The notes beneath the pieces are model-generated. The model was not told the DNA's origin. It made no database searches and saw only the letters and a program-made list of their open reading frames with translations. A DNA stretch of 41,603 nucleotides from Prevotellaceae bacterium (lineage in GTDB: Bacteria > Bacteroidota > Bacteroidia > Bacteroidales > Paludibacteraceae): assembly GCA_020636695.1 (NCBI GenBank), contig JACJXJ010000012.1, forward strand, positions 1 to 41,603. Reading direction: 5' to 3'. A program made the position numbers and the translations under genes. Shown in pieces: positions 35,319 through 41,603 of this stretch; the stretch's first letter is position 1, and each line of letters opens with the position of its first letter.

Positions 35319-36170
35319 ATGGCTTCAAAAAAGAAATTTTTTCAACGTCTTCGATTTAAATATCGGGTTTCCATTCTCAATGAAAACACCTTAGAAGAGG
35401 CGTTTCATCTCCGTTTGTCGCGTTTGTCGGTATTTTTATTTACGGGCACATTTGCATTGGTCTCGTTTTTGGTTTTGTCGTTGTTAATCTTCTTTACGCC
35501 TATCAAGCATTTCTTGCCTGGTTTTGCCGATTCGTCTATTCGTACTGAGCTCATTACCGAAACTATGCGTGTCGATTCGTTGACTCAAACCTTGGCTTTG
35601 CAGCAAAAACAGATGAAAGTGATAAAGGATATTTTGGCTGGTAACATTGTACTCGATACGGTTGATACCGAATCGTTGGAAGTTAAGAATTGGGAAAACT
35701 TGTCACTTGGGAAATCGAAGGATGAACAAGAATTTGTCGATGAATTTGAGCAAGAAGAAAAATACAATTTGGGTTCTATTGCGCTTCCTAAAGAAGAAGT
35801 GGTAGAAGTGTTTGTAAAACCTGTTAAAGGAGTTATTACACAGCCATTTGCTCCTAAAATGAACCAATATGGTGTAGAGTTGGCCACTTCGCCCAACGAG
35901 GCGGTACTTGCTGCTCTTAAAGGAACAGTGGTGTTGGTCGATTACTCGTTGAAATTTGGTTACGTTATTGGTATACAGCACGATAACGGATTTTTTTCTG
36001 TATATAAAAACAACGAGCGGGTGTTGAAACAAGTGGGGCAAGAGGTGCGTGTGGGCGAAGTTATTGGCATCGTGGGCGCTGCAGGTAAACAAACAACCGA
36101 TTCGTATCTTCACTTTGAATTGTGGCAAAAAGGAAAGCCAGTTAATCCTGCCGATTATATTATTTTTTAA
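35319..36170 (+). CDS. Degenerate M23/LytM-domain membrane protein
   Basis: 283 residues: a cytoplasmic N-terminus, one transmembrane helix (38-60), a coiled segment (75-105) and a C-terminal LytM fold (165-283). The zinc ligands are mostly gone: canonical HxGVDxA is QYGVELA (183-189), the central Tyr-x-His is YKN (229-231), and HLHFE is YLHFE (263-267), keeping only His265. It is therefore unlikely to cleave peptidoglycan and more likely acts as a binding or activator protein, as EnvC does for amidases (inference). It is 15 bp before dxr. Confidence 0.85.
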   Translation: MASKKKFFQRLRFKYRVSILNENTLEEAFHLRLSRLSVFLFTGTFALVSFLVLSLLIFFTPIKHFLPGFADSSIRTELITETMRVDSLTQTLALQQKQMKVIKDILAGNIVLDTVDTESLEVKNWENLSLGKSKDEQEFVDEFEQEEKYNLGSIALPKEEVVEVFVKPVKGVITQPFAPKMNQYGVELATSPNEAVLAALKGTVVLVDYSLKFGYVIGIQHDNGFFSVYKNNERVLKQVGQEVRVGEVIGIVGAAGKQTTDSYLHFELWQKGKPVNPADYIIF

Positions 36171-36185
36171 TTAGAACTTATCTCC

Positions 36186-37355
36186 ATGTTTGATACGGAC
36201 ACTCTGCCTAAACAAGTTTTAGCCATTTTAGGTTCTACAGGCTCTATTGGTACGCAAACGCTCGAAGTGGTGGCTGCCAATCCCGATTTATTTGAGGTGT
36301 ATGCCTTGACAGCCAACAATAATGCCGATTTGCTAATTCAGCAGGCACGTCAATTTCGTCCCGAAGTGGTTGTTATTGCTAATGAGGCATATTATGTGCA
36401 GGTAAAGGCGGCATTGGCCGATTTACCTATGAAAGTTTTTGCCGGCAGTGAGTCGGTGGCTCAAGTGGCGGCTATGGAGCCTGTGGGTACAGTAGTAACA
36501 GCCATGGTGGGTTATTCTGGCTTGAAGCCAACCATTGAAGCCATAAAAGCAGGTAAAAAAATAGCCTTAGCCAATAAAGAGACGTTGGTGGTAGCAGGTG
36601 AACTTATTACGCGTTTAGCGGTTGAAAATCGTGCAGCTATTTTGCCAGTTGATTCCGAACATGGCGCTATTTTTCAATGCTTGGTAGGCGAGAATGCCGA
36701 CGAAGTAGAAAAGATTATCTTGACGGCTTCGGGCGGTCCATTTCGTCAAAAAACGATGGATGAATTGCGTACCGTAACGGCTGCTCAAGCCTTACATCAT
36801 CCTACGTGGACGATGGGCGCTAAAATTACCATTGATTCGGCGAGCCTTATGAATAAAGGCTTTGAAGTGATTGAGGCAAAATGGTTATTCGGATTGACGC
36901 CCGATCAAATAGAAGTGGTGGTTCATCCACAAAGTATTATACATTCTATTGTGCAGTTCCGCGATAGCAGTATGAAAGCGCAAATGGGTTTACCTGATAT
37001 GAAATTACCTATTCAGTACGCTTTGACCTTTCCTACGCGCGTACAAACTGATTTTAAACGACTCGATTTAGCGACATTTGGATCGTTGACATTTGAAAAA
37101 CCAGATTTAAATCGTTTCCGCAATTTAGCTTTGGCCTTTGATGCGATGCATCGTGGTGGAAATATGCCGTGTGTACTCAATGCGGCCAACGAAGTAGTAG
37201 TCGCAGCTTTTCTTAAAAATCAAATTGGCTTTCTGCAAATGAGCGACATTATTGAAACGGTAATGCAGAAATCGCCTTTTATAAAAACACCTACTTACGA
37301 AGATTACGTGGCGTGCGATGCTGATACGCGTCGATTAACACAGACAATGATATAA
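36186..37355 (+). CDS. dxr: 1-deoxy-D-xylulose 5-phosphate reductoisomerase
   Basis: Dxr makes MEP in the non-mevalonate isoprenoid pathway. The 389-residue protein has the NADPH motif GSTGSIGTQTLEV, ALANKETLVVAGE, metal and substrate residues in PVDSEHGAIFQCL, the flexible loop TASGGPFRQ, and HPTWTMGAKITIDSASLMNK. The length is normal. It is followed by a repeat-bearing 150-bp gap and then rseP, a common dxr-rseP order. Its products feed prenyl lipids such as quinones and undecaprenyl phosphate. Confidence 0.97.
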   Translation: MFDTDTLPKQVLAILGSTGSIGTQTLEVVAANPDLFEVYALTANNNADLLIQQARQFRPEVVVIANEAYYVQVKAALADLPMKVFAGSESVAQVAAMEPVGTVVTAMVGYSGLKPTIEAIKAGKKIALANKETLVVAGELITRLAVENRAAILPVDSEHGAIFQCLVGENADEVEKIILTASGGPFRQKTMDELRTVTAAQALHHPTWTMGAKITIDSASLMNKGFEVIEAKWLFGLTPDQIEVVVHPQSIIHSIVQFRDSSMKAQMGLPDMKLPIQYALTFPTRVQTDFKRLDLATFGSLTFEKPDLNRFRNLALAFDAMHRGGNMPCVLNAANEVVVAAFLKNQIGFLQMSDIIETVMQKSPFIKTPTYEDYVACDADTRRLTQTMI

Positions 37356-37377
37356 TAATAGAATAACCGAAAAACTT

Positions 37378-37470
37378 GGTTAAGGGTTAGAGGTGAAAGG
37401 TTAACTGCATATTTATGGTATATTACACACTCAACATCTCATTATTCACCCTTAACCTATAACCTTTCAC
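37378..37470. repeat. Inverted-motif repeat between dxr and rseP
   Basis: The left half has GGTTAAGGGT (37378-37387) and GTGAAAGGTTA (37393-37403). The right half has perfect reverse complements ACCCTTAACC (37448-37457) and TAACCTTTCAC (37460-37470) in the same left-to-right order, so the pairs cross and cannot both form one hairpin. The same words recur in the repeats at 39015-39135 and 40290-40410. Confidence 0.7.
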
Positions 37471-37506
37471 TTATTAATTTAATATTACATATTTAACAAA
37501 TTATAC

Positions 37507-38991
37507 ATGGAAACTTTCTTAATCAAGGCTTTACAGCTTATTCTTAGTTTATCAATTTTAGTCTTTGTGCACGAATTAGGACACTTTGGCTTTGCACGTT
37601 TGTTCAAAGTGCGTGTCGATAAATTTTACCTCTTTTTCAATCCTAAATTTTCGTTGGTTCGCCTAAAAAAAATCAATGGAAAATGGCAAGTACGTTGGTT
37701 CGCACCTAATTTACCCGACCATTTACAACCATTGTTAGATGCCGAAGGATTGCCTAAACACGATAAAAAAGGGAAACCAATTATGGTACCAGCGCCCGTT
37801 GAACAATTGGACGATAATGATTGGCGCAAATATCCCGAAACTACCGAGTGGGGCATTGGTTGGTTGCCACTAGGTGGCTATTGCAAAATTGCAGGAATGG
37901 TGGACGAATCGATGGATCCAGCCGTACTTAATAGCGAACCACAAGCGTGGGAATATCGTTCACGTCCAGCTTGGCAACGTCTATTTATCATTACGGGCGG
38001 CGTGTTGATGAATTTTATTACCGCCATTGTGTTATATGGTGTCTTATTATTTACGTGGGGACAAGAACAATTGCCAGTACAAAATGCGTATTTAGGTTAT
38101 GATTATTGCGAAACAGCTTTGAAAAATGGTTTTCAAAATGGCGATATTGTGCTAGCTGTTAATGGCGAAGCCGTTCATTTAGAAAAAGATGCACTCGAAA
38201 AAATAGTAATTGAAGGCAAACAAAATGTGATGGTACGACGCGATTCTGCGGATACGCTTATTGTGTTACCAAAAGATTTTGGCGAACAGATGTTGGCCGC
38301 CGAAGAAAAAGAATTCATGGCGGTGCGTGTACCGTTTGTAATAGACCAAGTGGCGGACGATTCACCTGCTGCTGCAGCTGGTTTGCAAGCTGGCGATAGC
38401 GTGGTAGGTTTGAATGGCAAAGCCATGGCAGCCTTTCAGGATATTTCTAAAGAGTTAGAGTTGTGCAAATCGCAACGCGTAGCCTTGTCTGTGATGCGTG
38501 GTGGCGTAGTTGTAAACGATAGTATTACCGTGAGTGAAGATGGCAAAATGGGCGTACAATTGCGTAATCCAATGCCTTATTTTAAAACTGAAAAAGAGGC
38601 TTTTGGCTTTTTTGAAGCAATTCCTGCTGGCTGGCATATGATGACTGATGTGTTGTCCAACTACATCAAACAATTCCGATTGGTATTTACCAAAGAAGGC
38701 GCTAAAAGTTTAGGCGGATTTGGGGCTATTGGCAACCTATTTCCTGCTACTTGGAACTGGCAAATTTTCTGGAATATGACTGCTTTCTTATCGGTGATTT
38801 TGGCATTTATGAATATCTTGCCAATCCCAATTTTGGACGGTGGTTATGTGCTATTTTTACTGTACGAAATCATAGCGCGCCGTAAACCAAGCGATAAGTT
38901 TATGGAAATTTCGCTCAACATTGGTATGTTCTTGTTGTTTGCGTTACTTATATTTGCCAATGGTAACGACATCCTTCGTTTGTTCCGATAA
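37507..38991 (+). CDS. rseP: Site-2 protease RseP (RIP metalloprotease)
   Basis: An intramembrane zinc protease of 494 residues. The first helix carries VFVHELGHFGFARLF (His22, Glu23, His26). A region resembling the first PDZ domain precedes a clear second PDZ (VADDSPAAAAGLQAGDSVVGLNG, about 280-303). Then come a helical region and the C-terminal active-site helix NILPIPILDGG with the third ligand Asp. The family cleaves anti-sigma factors and signal-peptide remnants. It lies downstream of dxr. The start at 37507 is fixed by the catalytic helix. Confidence 0.96.
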   Translation: METFLIKALQLILSLSILVFVHELGHFGFARLFKVRVDKFYLFFNPKFSLVRLKKINGKWQVRWFAPNLPDHLQPLLDAEGLPKHDKKGKPIMVPAPVEQLDDNDWRKYPETTEWGIGWLPLGGYCKIAGMVDESMDPAVLNSEPQAWEYRSRPAWQRLFIITGGVLMNFITAIVLYGVLLFTWGQEQLPVQNAYLGYDYCETALKNGFQNGDIVLAVNGEAVHLEKDALEKIVIEGKQNVMVRRDSADTLIVLPKDFGEQMLAAEEKEFMAVRVPFVIDQVADDSPAAAAGLQAGDSVVGLNGKAMAAFQDISKELELCKSQRVALSVMRGGVVVNDSITVSEDGKMGVQLRNPMPYFKTEKEAFGFFEAIPAGWHMMTDVLSNYIKQFRLVFTKEGAKSLGGFGAIGNLFPATWNWQIFWNMTAFLSVILAFMNILPIPILDGGYVLFLLYEIIARRKPSDKFMEISLNIGMFLLFALLIFANGNDILRLFR

Positions 38992-39014
38992 ATAAAAATC
39001 GTTTAGCGTGTACT

Positions 39015-39135
39015 GAATAATTAGGTTAAGGGTTAAGAGGTTAAAAGTTAATGGAGAACTTCGTGGCGTTGGAAAAGCGTTTAGCGTTCAACGTTTAGCG
39101 TTTAGCGAAAAACCATTAACCTATAACCTATAACC
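39015..39135. repeat. Direct repeat R1
   Basis: About 120 bp, roughly 90% identical to R2 (40290-40410), with GTTTAGCG repeated in the middle and GTTAATGG / CCATTAAC inverted arms bounding the core. Confidence 0.85.
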
Positions 39136-39240
39136 TTTTCACCTTTCATCCATGACCCTTCACCCTTCACCTTTTTCACCAGTAGTTTAGTCCCCTTTAG
39201 GGGATTGAGGGGTAAATATCGAAAAGCGTTTAGCGGTTCC

Positions 39241-39271
39241 CTCGGGGCGCGACTTTAAGTCGCACTCCGAG
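39241..39271. repeat. REP-like imperfect palindrome
   Basis: CTCGG (39241-39245) pairs with CCGAG (39267-39271) and GCGACTT (39249-39255) with AAGTCGC (39257-39263), with a small internal loop. Long GC-rich hairpins of this type accompany RAYT transposases, and one lies about 65 bp away. Confidence 0.65.
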
Positions 39272-39336
39272 TAAACGTTAAACATTAAACGTTCCACGCT
39301 CCATGTTTTCCATTAATCATTTTCATTTTAGTCTTA

Positions 39337-39549
39337 TTAATCAGATAAGTTACAATCAGGTTTTAGTCCAATCAATAGATGAAGATGATCAGGCATTCCA
39401 TTGATAATCATCAATTTTTGTTTCTCATTGGTTATTATGCCAGTTATGTATTTGTACAAATCTTCTTTCCATCTTGTAGAGATGAGGTTTGAACGCCCTT
39501 TAACCGTAAATACGAGGTGAACGTATAATTGTGTGTAGGTGTTGGCCAT
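39337..39549 (-). pseudogene. Truncated RAYT (IS200-like, REP-associated tyrosine transposase)
   Basis: A 70-residue fragment of a Y1-type HUH transposase (full length about 150). It keeps MANTYTQLYVHLVFTVKGR and the HUH motif GMPDHLHLLIGLKP but stops after CNLSD, just where the family continues with the helix carrying the catalytic Tyr. It cannot be active. RAYTs are domesticated transposases linked to REP palindromes, and REP-like hairpins flank this copy (39191-39204, 39241-39271, 39567-39580, 39619-39631). I see no remaining 3' half downstream. Confidence 0.85.
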
Positions 39550-39566
39550 AATTAACGTAATGTTTC

Positions 39567-39643
39567 ACCCCTAATGGGGTTTCGTTTTTTGTTGTTTGTA
39601 TTGAGCTAGTAATATGTCACCGCTACGCGGTTTAACGTTAAAC
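39567..39643. repeat. REP-like hairpins and palindrome between RAYT and engB
   Basis: ACCCC-TAAT-GGGGT (39567-39580), ACCGC-TAC-GCGGT (39619-39631) and the 14-bp perfect palindrome GTTTAACGTTAAAC (39630-39643), with the AACGTTAAACATT word also present near 39276. Confidence 0.65.
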
Positions 39644-39651
39644 ATTCCACA

Positions 39652-40256
39652 TTAAACGTTTTCCACTTGTTGATTGATGCTTTCGATATAATTCAAAATA
39701 TCGTCCTTCCCAACTCCTTTTTCGGCAGAAGTGACAAAAATAGGCGGTAGTGCTTCCCATGTTTCGAGTAGTTTGCGTTTATAGCTTTCACATTGGCACT
39801 GAGCTGGCTGTTCGATTGTTTGTCGCCTTTGGTAAACACAATAGAAAAAGGCACTTCCTGTTCGCCGAGCCACTCCATAAATTCCAAATCGATTTGTTGA
39901 GGTGCCAAGCGGCTATCCACCAATACAAACAAATTGGTCAATTGCTGACGAAAAAGCACATAACCTTCGATGATGCCTTTCAGCTTGTCGCGCATGGTTT
40001 TACTGGCTTTGGCATAACCGTAACCTGGCAAATCGACCAAATGCCATTGTTCGTTGATGATGAAGTGGTTGATTAAAAGTGTTTTGCCTGGTTTGGATGA
40101 GGTTTTAGCCAAATCTTTTTTGCCAGTCAGCATATTGATAAGCGACGATTTGCCTACATTCGAACGTCCAATAAACCCATATTCGGGTAGTGAAGACGAT
40201 GGACATTTTTTGTAGTCCACGTTCGAGATAACAAATTCTGCGGAGTTTATAATCAT
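39652..40256 (-). CDS. engB: Ribosome biogenesis GTPase EngB (YsxC), one apparent frameshift
   Basis: EngB is a TrmE-Era-EngA-type GTPase needed for 50S assembly. From MIINSAEFVISNVDY at 40256: G1 GRSNVGKSSL, G3 DLPGYGYAK, G4 TKGDK. At 39786-39788 an A-run appears one base short; restoring it gives SYKRKLLETWEALPPIFVTS and the G5 motif TSAEKGVGKD, ending VENV at 39652. The reconstructed length of about 201 residues is normal. The gene is usually essential, so sequence error is likely. It is flanked on both sides by the repeat family. Confidence 0.95.
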
Positions 40257-40289
40257 AAGGTTATATAATGATAGATTAATTGAATAACA

Positions 40290-40410
40290 GAATAATTGGG
40301 TTAAGGGCGAAGAGGTTAAAAGTTAATGGCGAACTTCGTGGCGTTGGAAAATCGGTTAGCGTTCAACGTTTAGCGTTTAGCGAAAAAACATTAACCTATA
40401 ACCATTAACC
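40290..40410. repeat. Direct repeat R2
   Basis: Second copy of the R1 element, upstream of engB, 1275 bp from R1 and in the same orientation. It includes GAACTTCGTGGCGTTGGAAA and a GTTTAGCG tract as in R1. R1 and R2 bracket the RAYT remnant and engB. Confidence 0.85.
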
Positions 40411-40451
40411 CTTCACCTTTCATTCCACACTAAACATTTAACAACTTTCCA

Positions 40452-41603
40452 CTATCCATTGTCAACTTTCCCCTGGTTTGTTCTGATTAATGATAGTCCT
40501 ACAAAGGTAATCAAACCATTCAACATAAGCAACTCGTAGCCAAATTGGTAGTTCAAGTAGTGAGCGCAGGCCCATTGAATGCCATACGTTAGAATTGGCG
40601 AAAGTAGCGCTACCAAAGGAATTAAACGATTACGACAACGTTGTTTTGTGAGCAATCCAAAGGCAAAAAGTCCTAATAATGGACCGTAAGCATAACCTAC
40701 AATGGTATAAATGGTGTCGATAATACTCTGATTAGGCATGGCATGAAACGCTACCACTAAGCCAATAAATAGCACGCAAACAGCCAGATGAATCCATTGA
40801 CGCCAACGTTCGGCTTGTGTGGCTTGCCGTTTTTCTATGCGTAGTAAATCCACCGAAATAGTAGTGGTGATAGCTGTTAACGCTGAATCGGCGCTTGAGA
40901 ATGACGCGGCGATGATGCCTAGCATAAAAAAGAACGCTGTGACTGGATGAAAGTACGAAGTGGCTATGTAAGGTAAAATCTGATCGGGTTCTTCGGGAAG
41001 TAATACCCCATTTTGTTGTGCAAACAGAAGAACCAAAGCGCCTAAAGTAAGCAGCAATAAATTCACGGGAAGAAAAGCTGCTCCACACCATAACATATTT
41101 TTTTGCGACTCTTTCAATGTGCGACACGTGAGGTTTTTTTGCATCATATCTTGGTCGAGTCCAGTCATCACGATGACAATGAAGATGCCACTCAAAAACT
41201 GTTTAAAAAAGTTTTGGTGACTGTGCCAATCGTTCAACGTAAAGGTGTGACTCCACGTACTCTCGTACACCGTGCGCAAAGCGTCGCTAGTGGAGGAGTT
41301 TACGAGTTGTATCATGTTGACTACCATTAAGATAAGCGCTATTACCAAAAAAAGCGTTTGTAGCGAATCGGTCCATACCAAAGTGCGAATGCCGCCTCTG
41401 CGCGTGTACAGCCACATCAGTGCCACGCATAAGGTCACTGTTACCCAAAACGGAATATGCCAAGCGTCGAATATAAACTGTTGTAACACCAGAGCAGCCA
41501 CATACAGTTTGGTGGCGGAGCTCACCAATTTCGCCACAATGAAAAATAGTGAACCCGTGCGATGTGCTTCGGAACCAAAGCGATTGTTGAGGTATTCGTA
41601 AAT
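40452..41603 (-). CDS. Sodium:solute symporter (SSS/SLC5 family), C-terminal 383 residues
   Basis: A polytopic membrane transporter; the frame is open to the window edge, so the N-terminus is missing. About eight or nine hydrophobic helices are visible. Family signs: EYLNNRFGSEAHR at the partial start, a TDSLQTLFLVIALILMVV helix, GLDQDMMQKNLTCRTLKESQ and the sodium-site-like ASFSSADSALTAITT helix. SSS proteins import solutes such as sugars, sialic acid or amino acids with Na+. The substrate cannot be told from this part. It lies about 40 bp from repeat R2. Confidence 0.92.
   Translation of the reverse strand: MYEYLNNRFGSEAHRTGSLFFIVAKLVSSATKLYVAALVLQQFIFDAWHIPFWVTVTLCVALMWLYTRRGGIRTLVWTDSLQTLFLVIALILMVVNMIQLVNSSTSDALRTVYESTWSHTFTLNDWHSHQNFFKQFLSGIFIVIVMTGLDQDMMQKNLTCRTLKESQKNMLWCGAAFLPVNLLLLTLGALVLLFAQQNGVLLPEEPDQILPYIATSYFHPVTAFFFMLGIIAASFSSADSALTAITTTISVDLLRIEKRQATQAERWRQWIHLAVCVLFIGLVVAFHAMPNQSIIDTIYTIVGYAYGPLLGLFAFGLLTKQRCRNRLIPLVALLSPILTYGIQWACAHYLNYQFGYELLMLNGLITFVGLSLIRTNQGKVDNG

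Larger units (their letters stand above)
38992..39336. other. Repeat-filled gap after rseP (REP-like cluster)
   Basis: No gene. It holds repeat R1 (39015-39135), a tract of ACCCTTCACC-type words (39145-39180), hairpin TCCCC-TTTA-GGGGA (39191-39204), hairpin CTCGG-GCGACTT-T-AAGTCGC-CCGAG (39241-39271), and GTTTAGCG copies. It precedes a truncated RAYT transposase. Confidence 0.7.

Noticed and set aside
39015..40410. Possible CRISPR-like array
   Set aside because: Only two long copies 1.3 kb apart with a gene between them, no regular spacers and no cas genes; it fits REP/MITE-like repeats instead.

Overview
The window comes from a Bacteroidetes genome, most likely order Bacteroidales (inference). 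Support: the LpxC-FabZ fusion, the single-chain SecDF, GldB, a type IX secretion (T9SS) C-terminal sorting domain, DUF4837, a TPP-riboswitch-controlled thiamine TonB receptor, and more than a dozen promoters of the Bacteroidetes type (-33 TTTG, 18-20 nt, -7 TAnnTTTG). Composition is AT-rich and the content is chromosomal housekeeping; I see no prophage, integron or CRISPR array.

Layout. 1-15920 (minus): start of groEL with groES; a four-gene envelope/glycan operon (polysaccharide deacetylase-like, glycosyltransferase, HAD phosphatase, UbiA-like membrane protein); trpB2 behind a tryptophan attenuator; rlmN-DUF4837-membrane protein-pdxA; two paralogous outer-membrane barrels; a T9SS cargo; secDF. 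16251-20900 (plus): HD phosphohydrolase, lpxD, lpxC-fabZ, lpxA, i.e. the early lipid A pathway. 20951-32079 (mostly minus): ung; two 38-residue membrane proteins on the plus strand with duplicated leaders; an ABC-F ATPase; a transglutaminase-like gene; an 840-bp AT-rich gap; tRNA-Tyr; secG, lptE and a sigma-54 activator; a metallo-beta-lactamase-fold hydrolase; the thiamine receptor. 32492-38991 (plus): gldB, a Fur-family regulator, a zinc metallopeptidase, folA, a degenerate LytM protein, dxr, rseP. 38992-41603 (minus): REP-like repeats with a broken RAYT transposase, engB, and a sodium:solute symporter cut by the window end.

Most noteworthy: (1) a complete ribosome-mediated Trp attenuator upstream of trpB2, with a 15-residue leader peptide carrying three consecutive Trp codons, an antiterminator segment just after its stop codon, and a terminator hairpin; (2) two 38-residue single-span membrane proteins, each preceded by a copy of the same ~80-nt element; (3) a 45-nt cloverleaf between the HD gene and lpxD; (4) a consensus promoter facing an apparently gene-free AT-rich interval, a possible ncRNA; (5) a family of palindromic repeats around a RAYT remnant.

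At least 14 apparent frameshifts interrupt eight genes, several normally essential (secDF, lpxC-fabZ, lpxA, engB). Several are single-base losses in homopolymers, so I read them as sequence errors rather than biology. Coordinates for those genes span the whole reconstructed gene.
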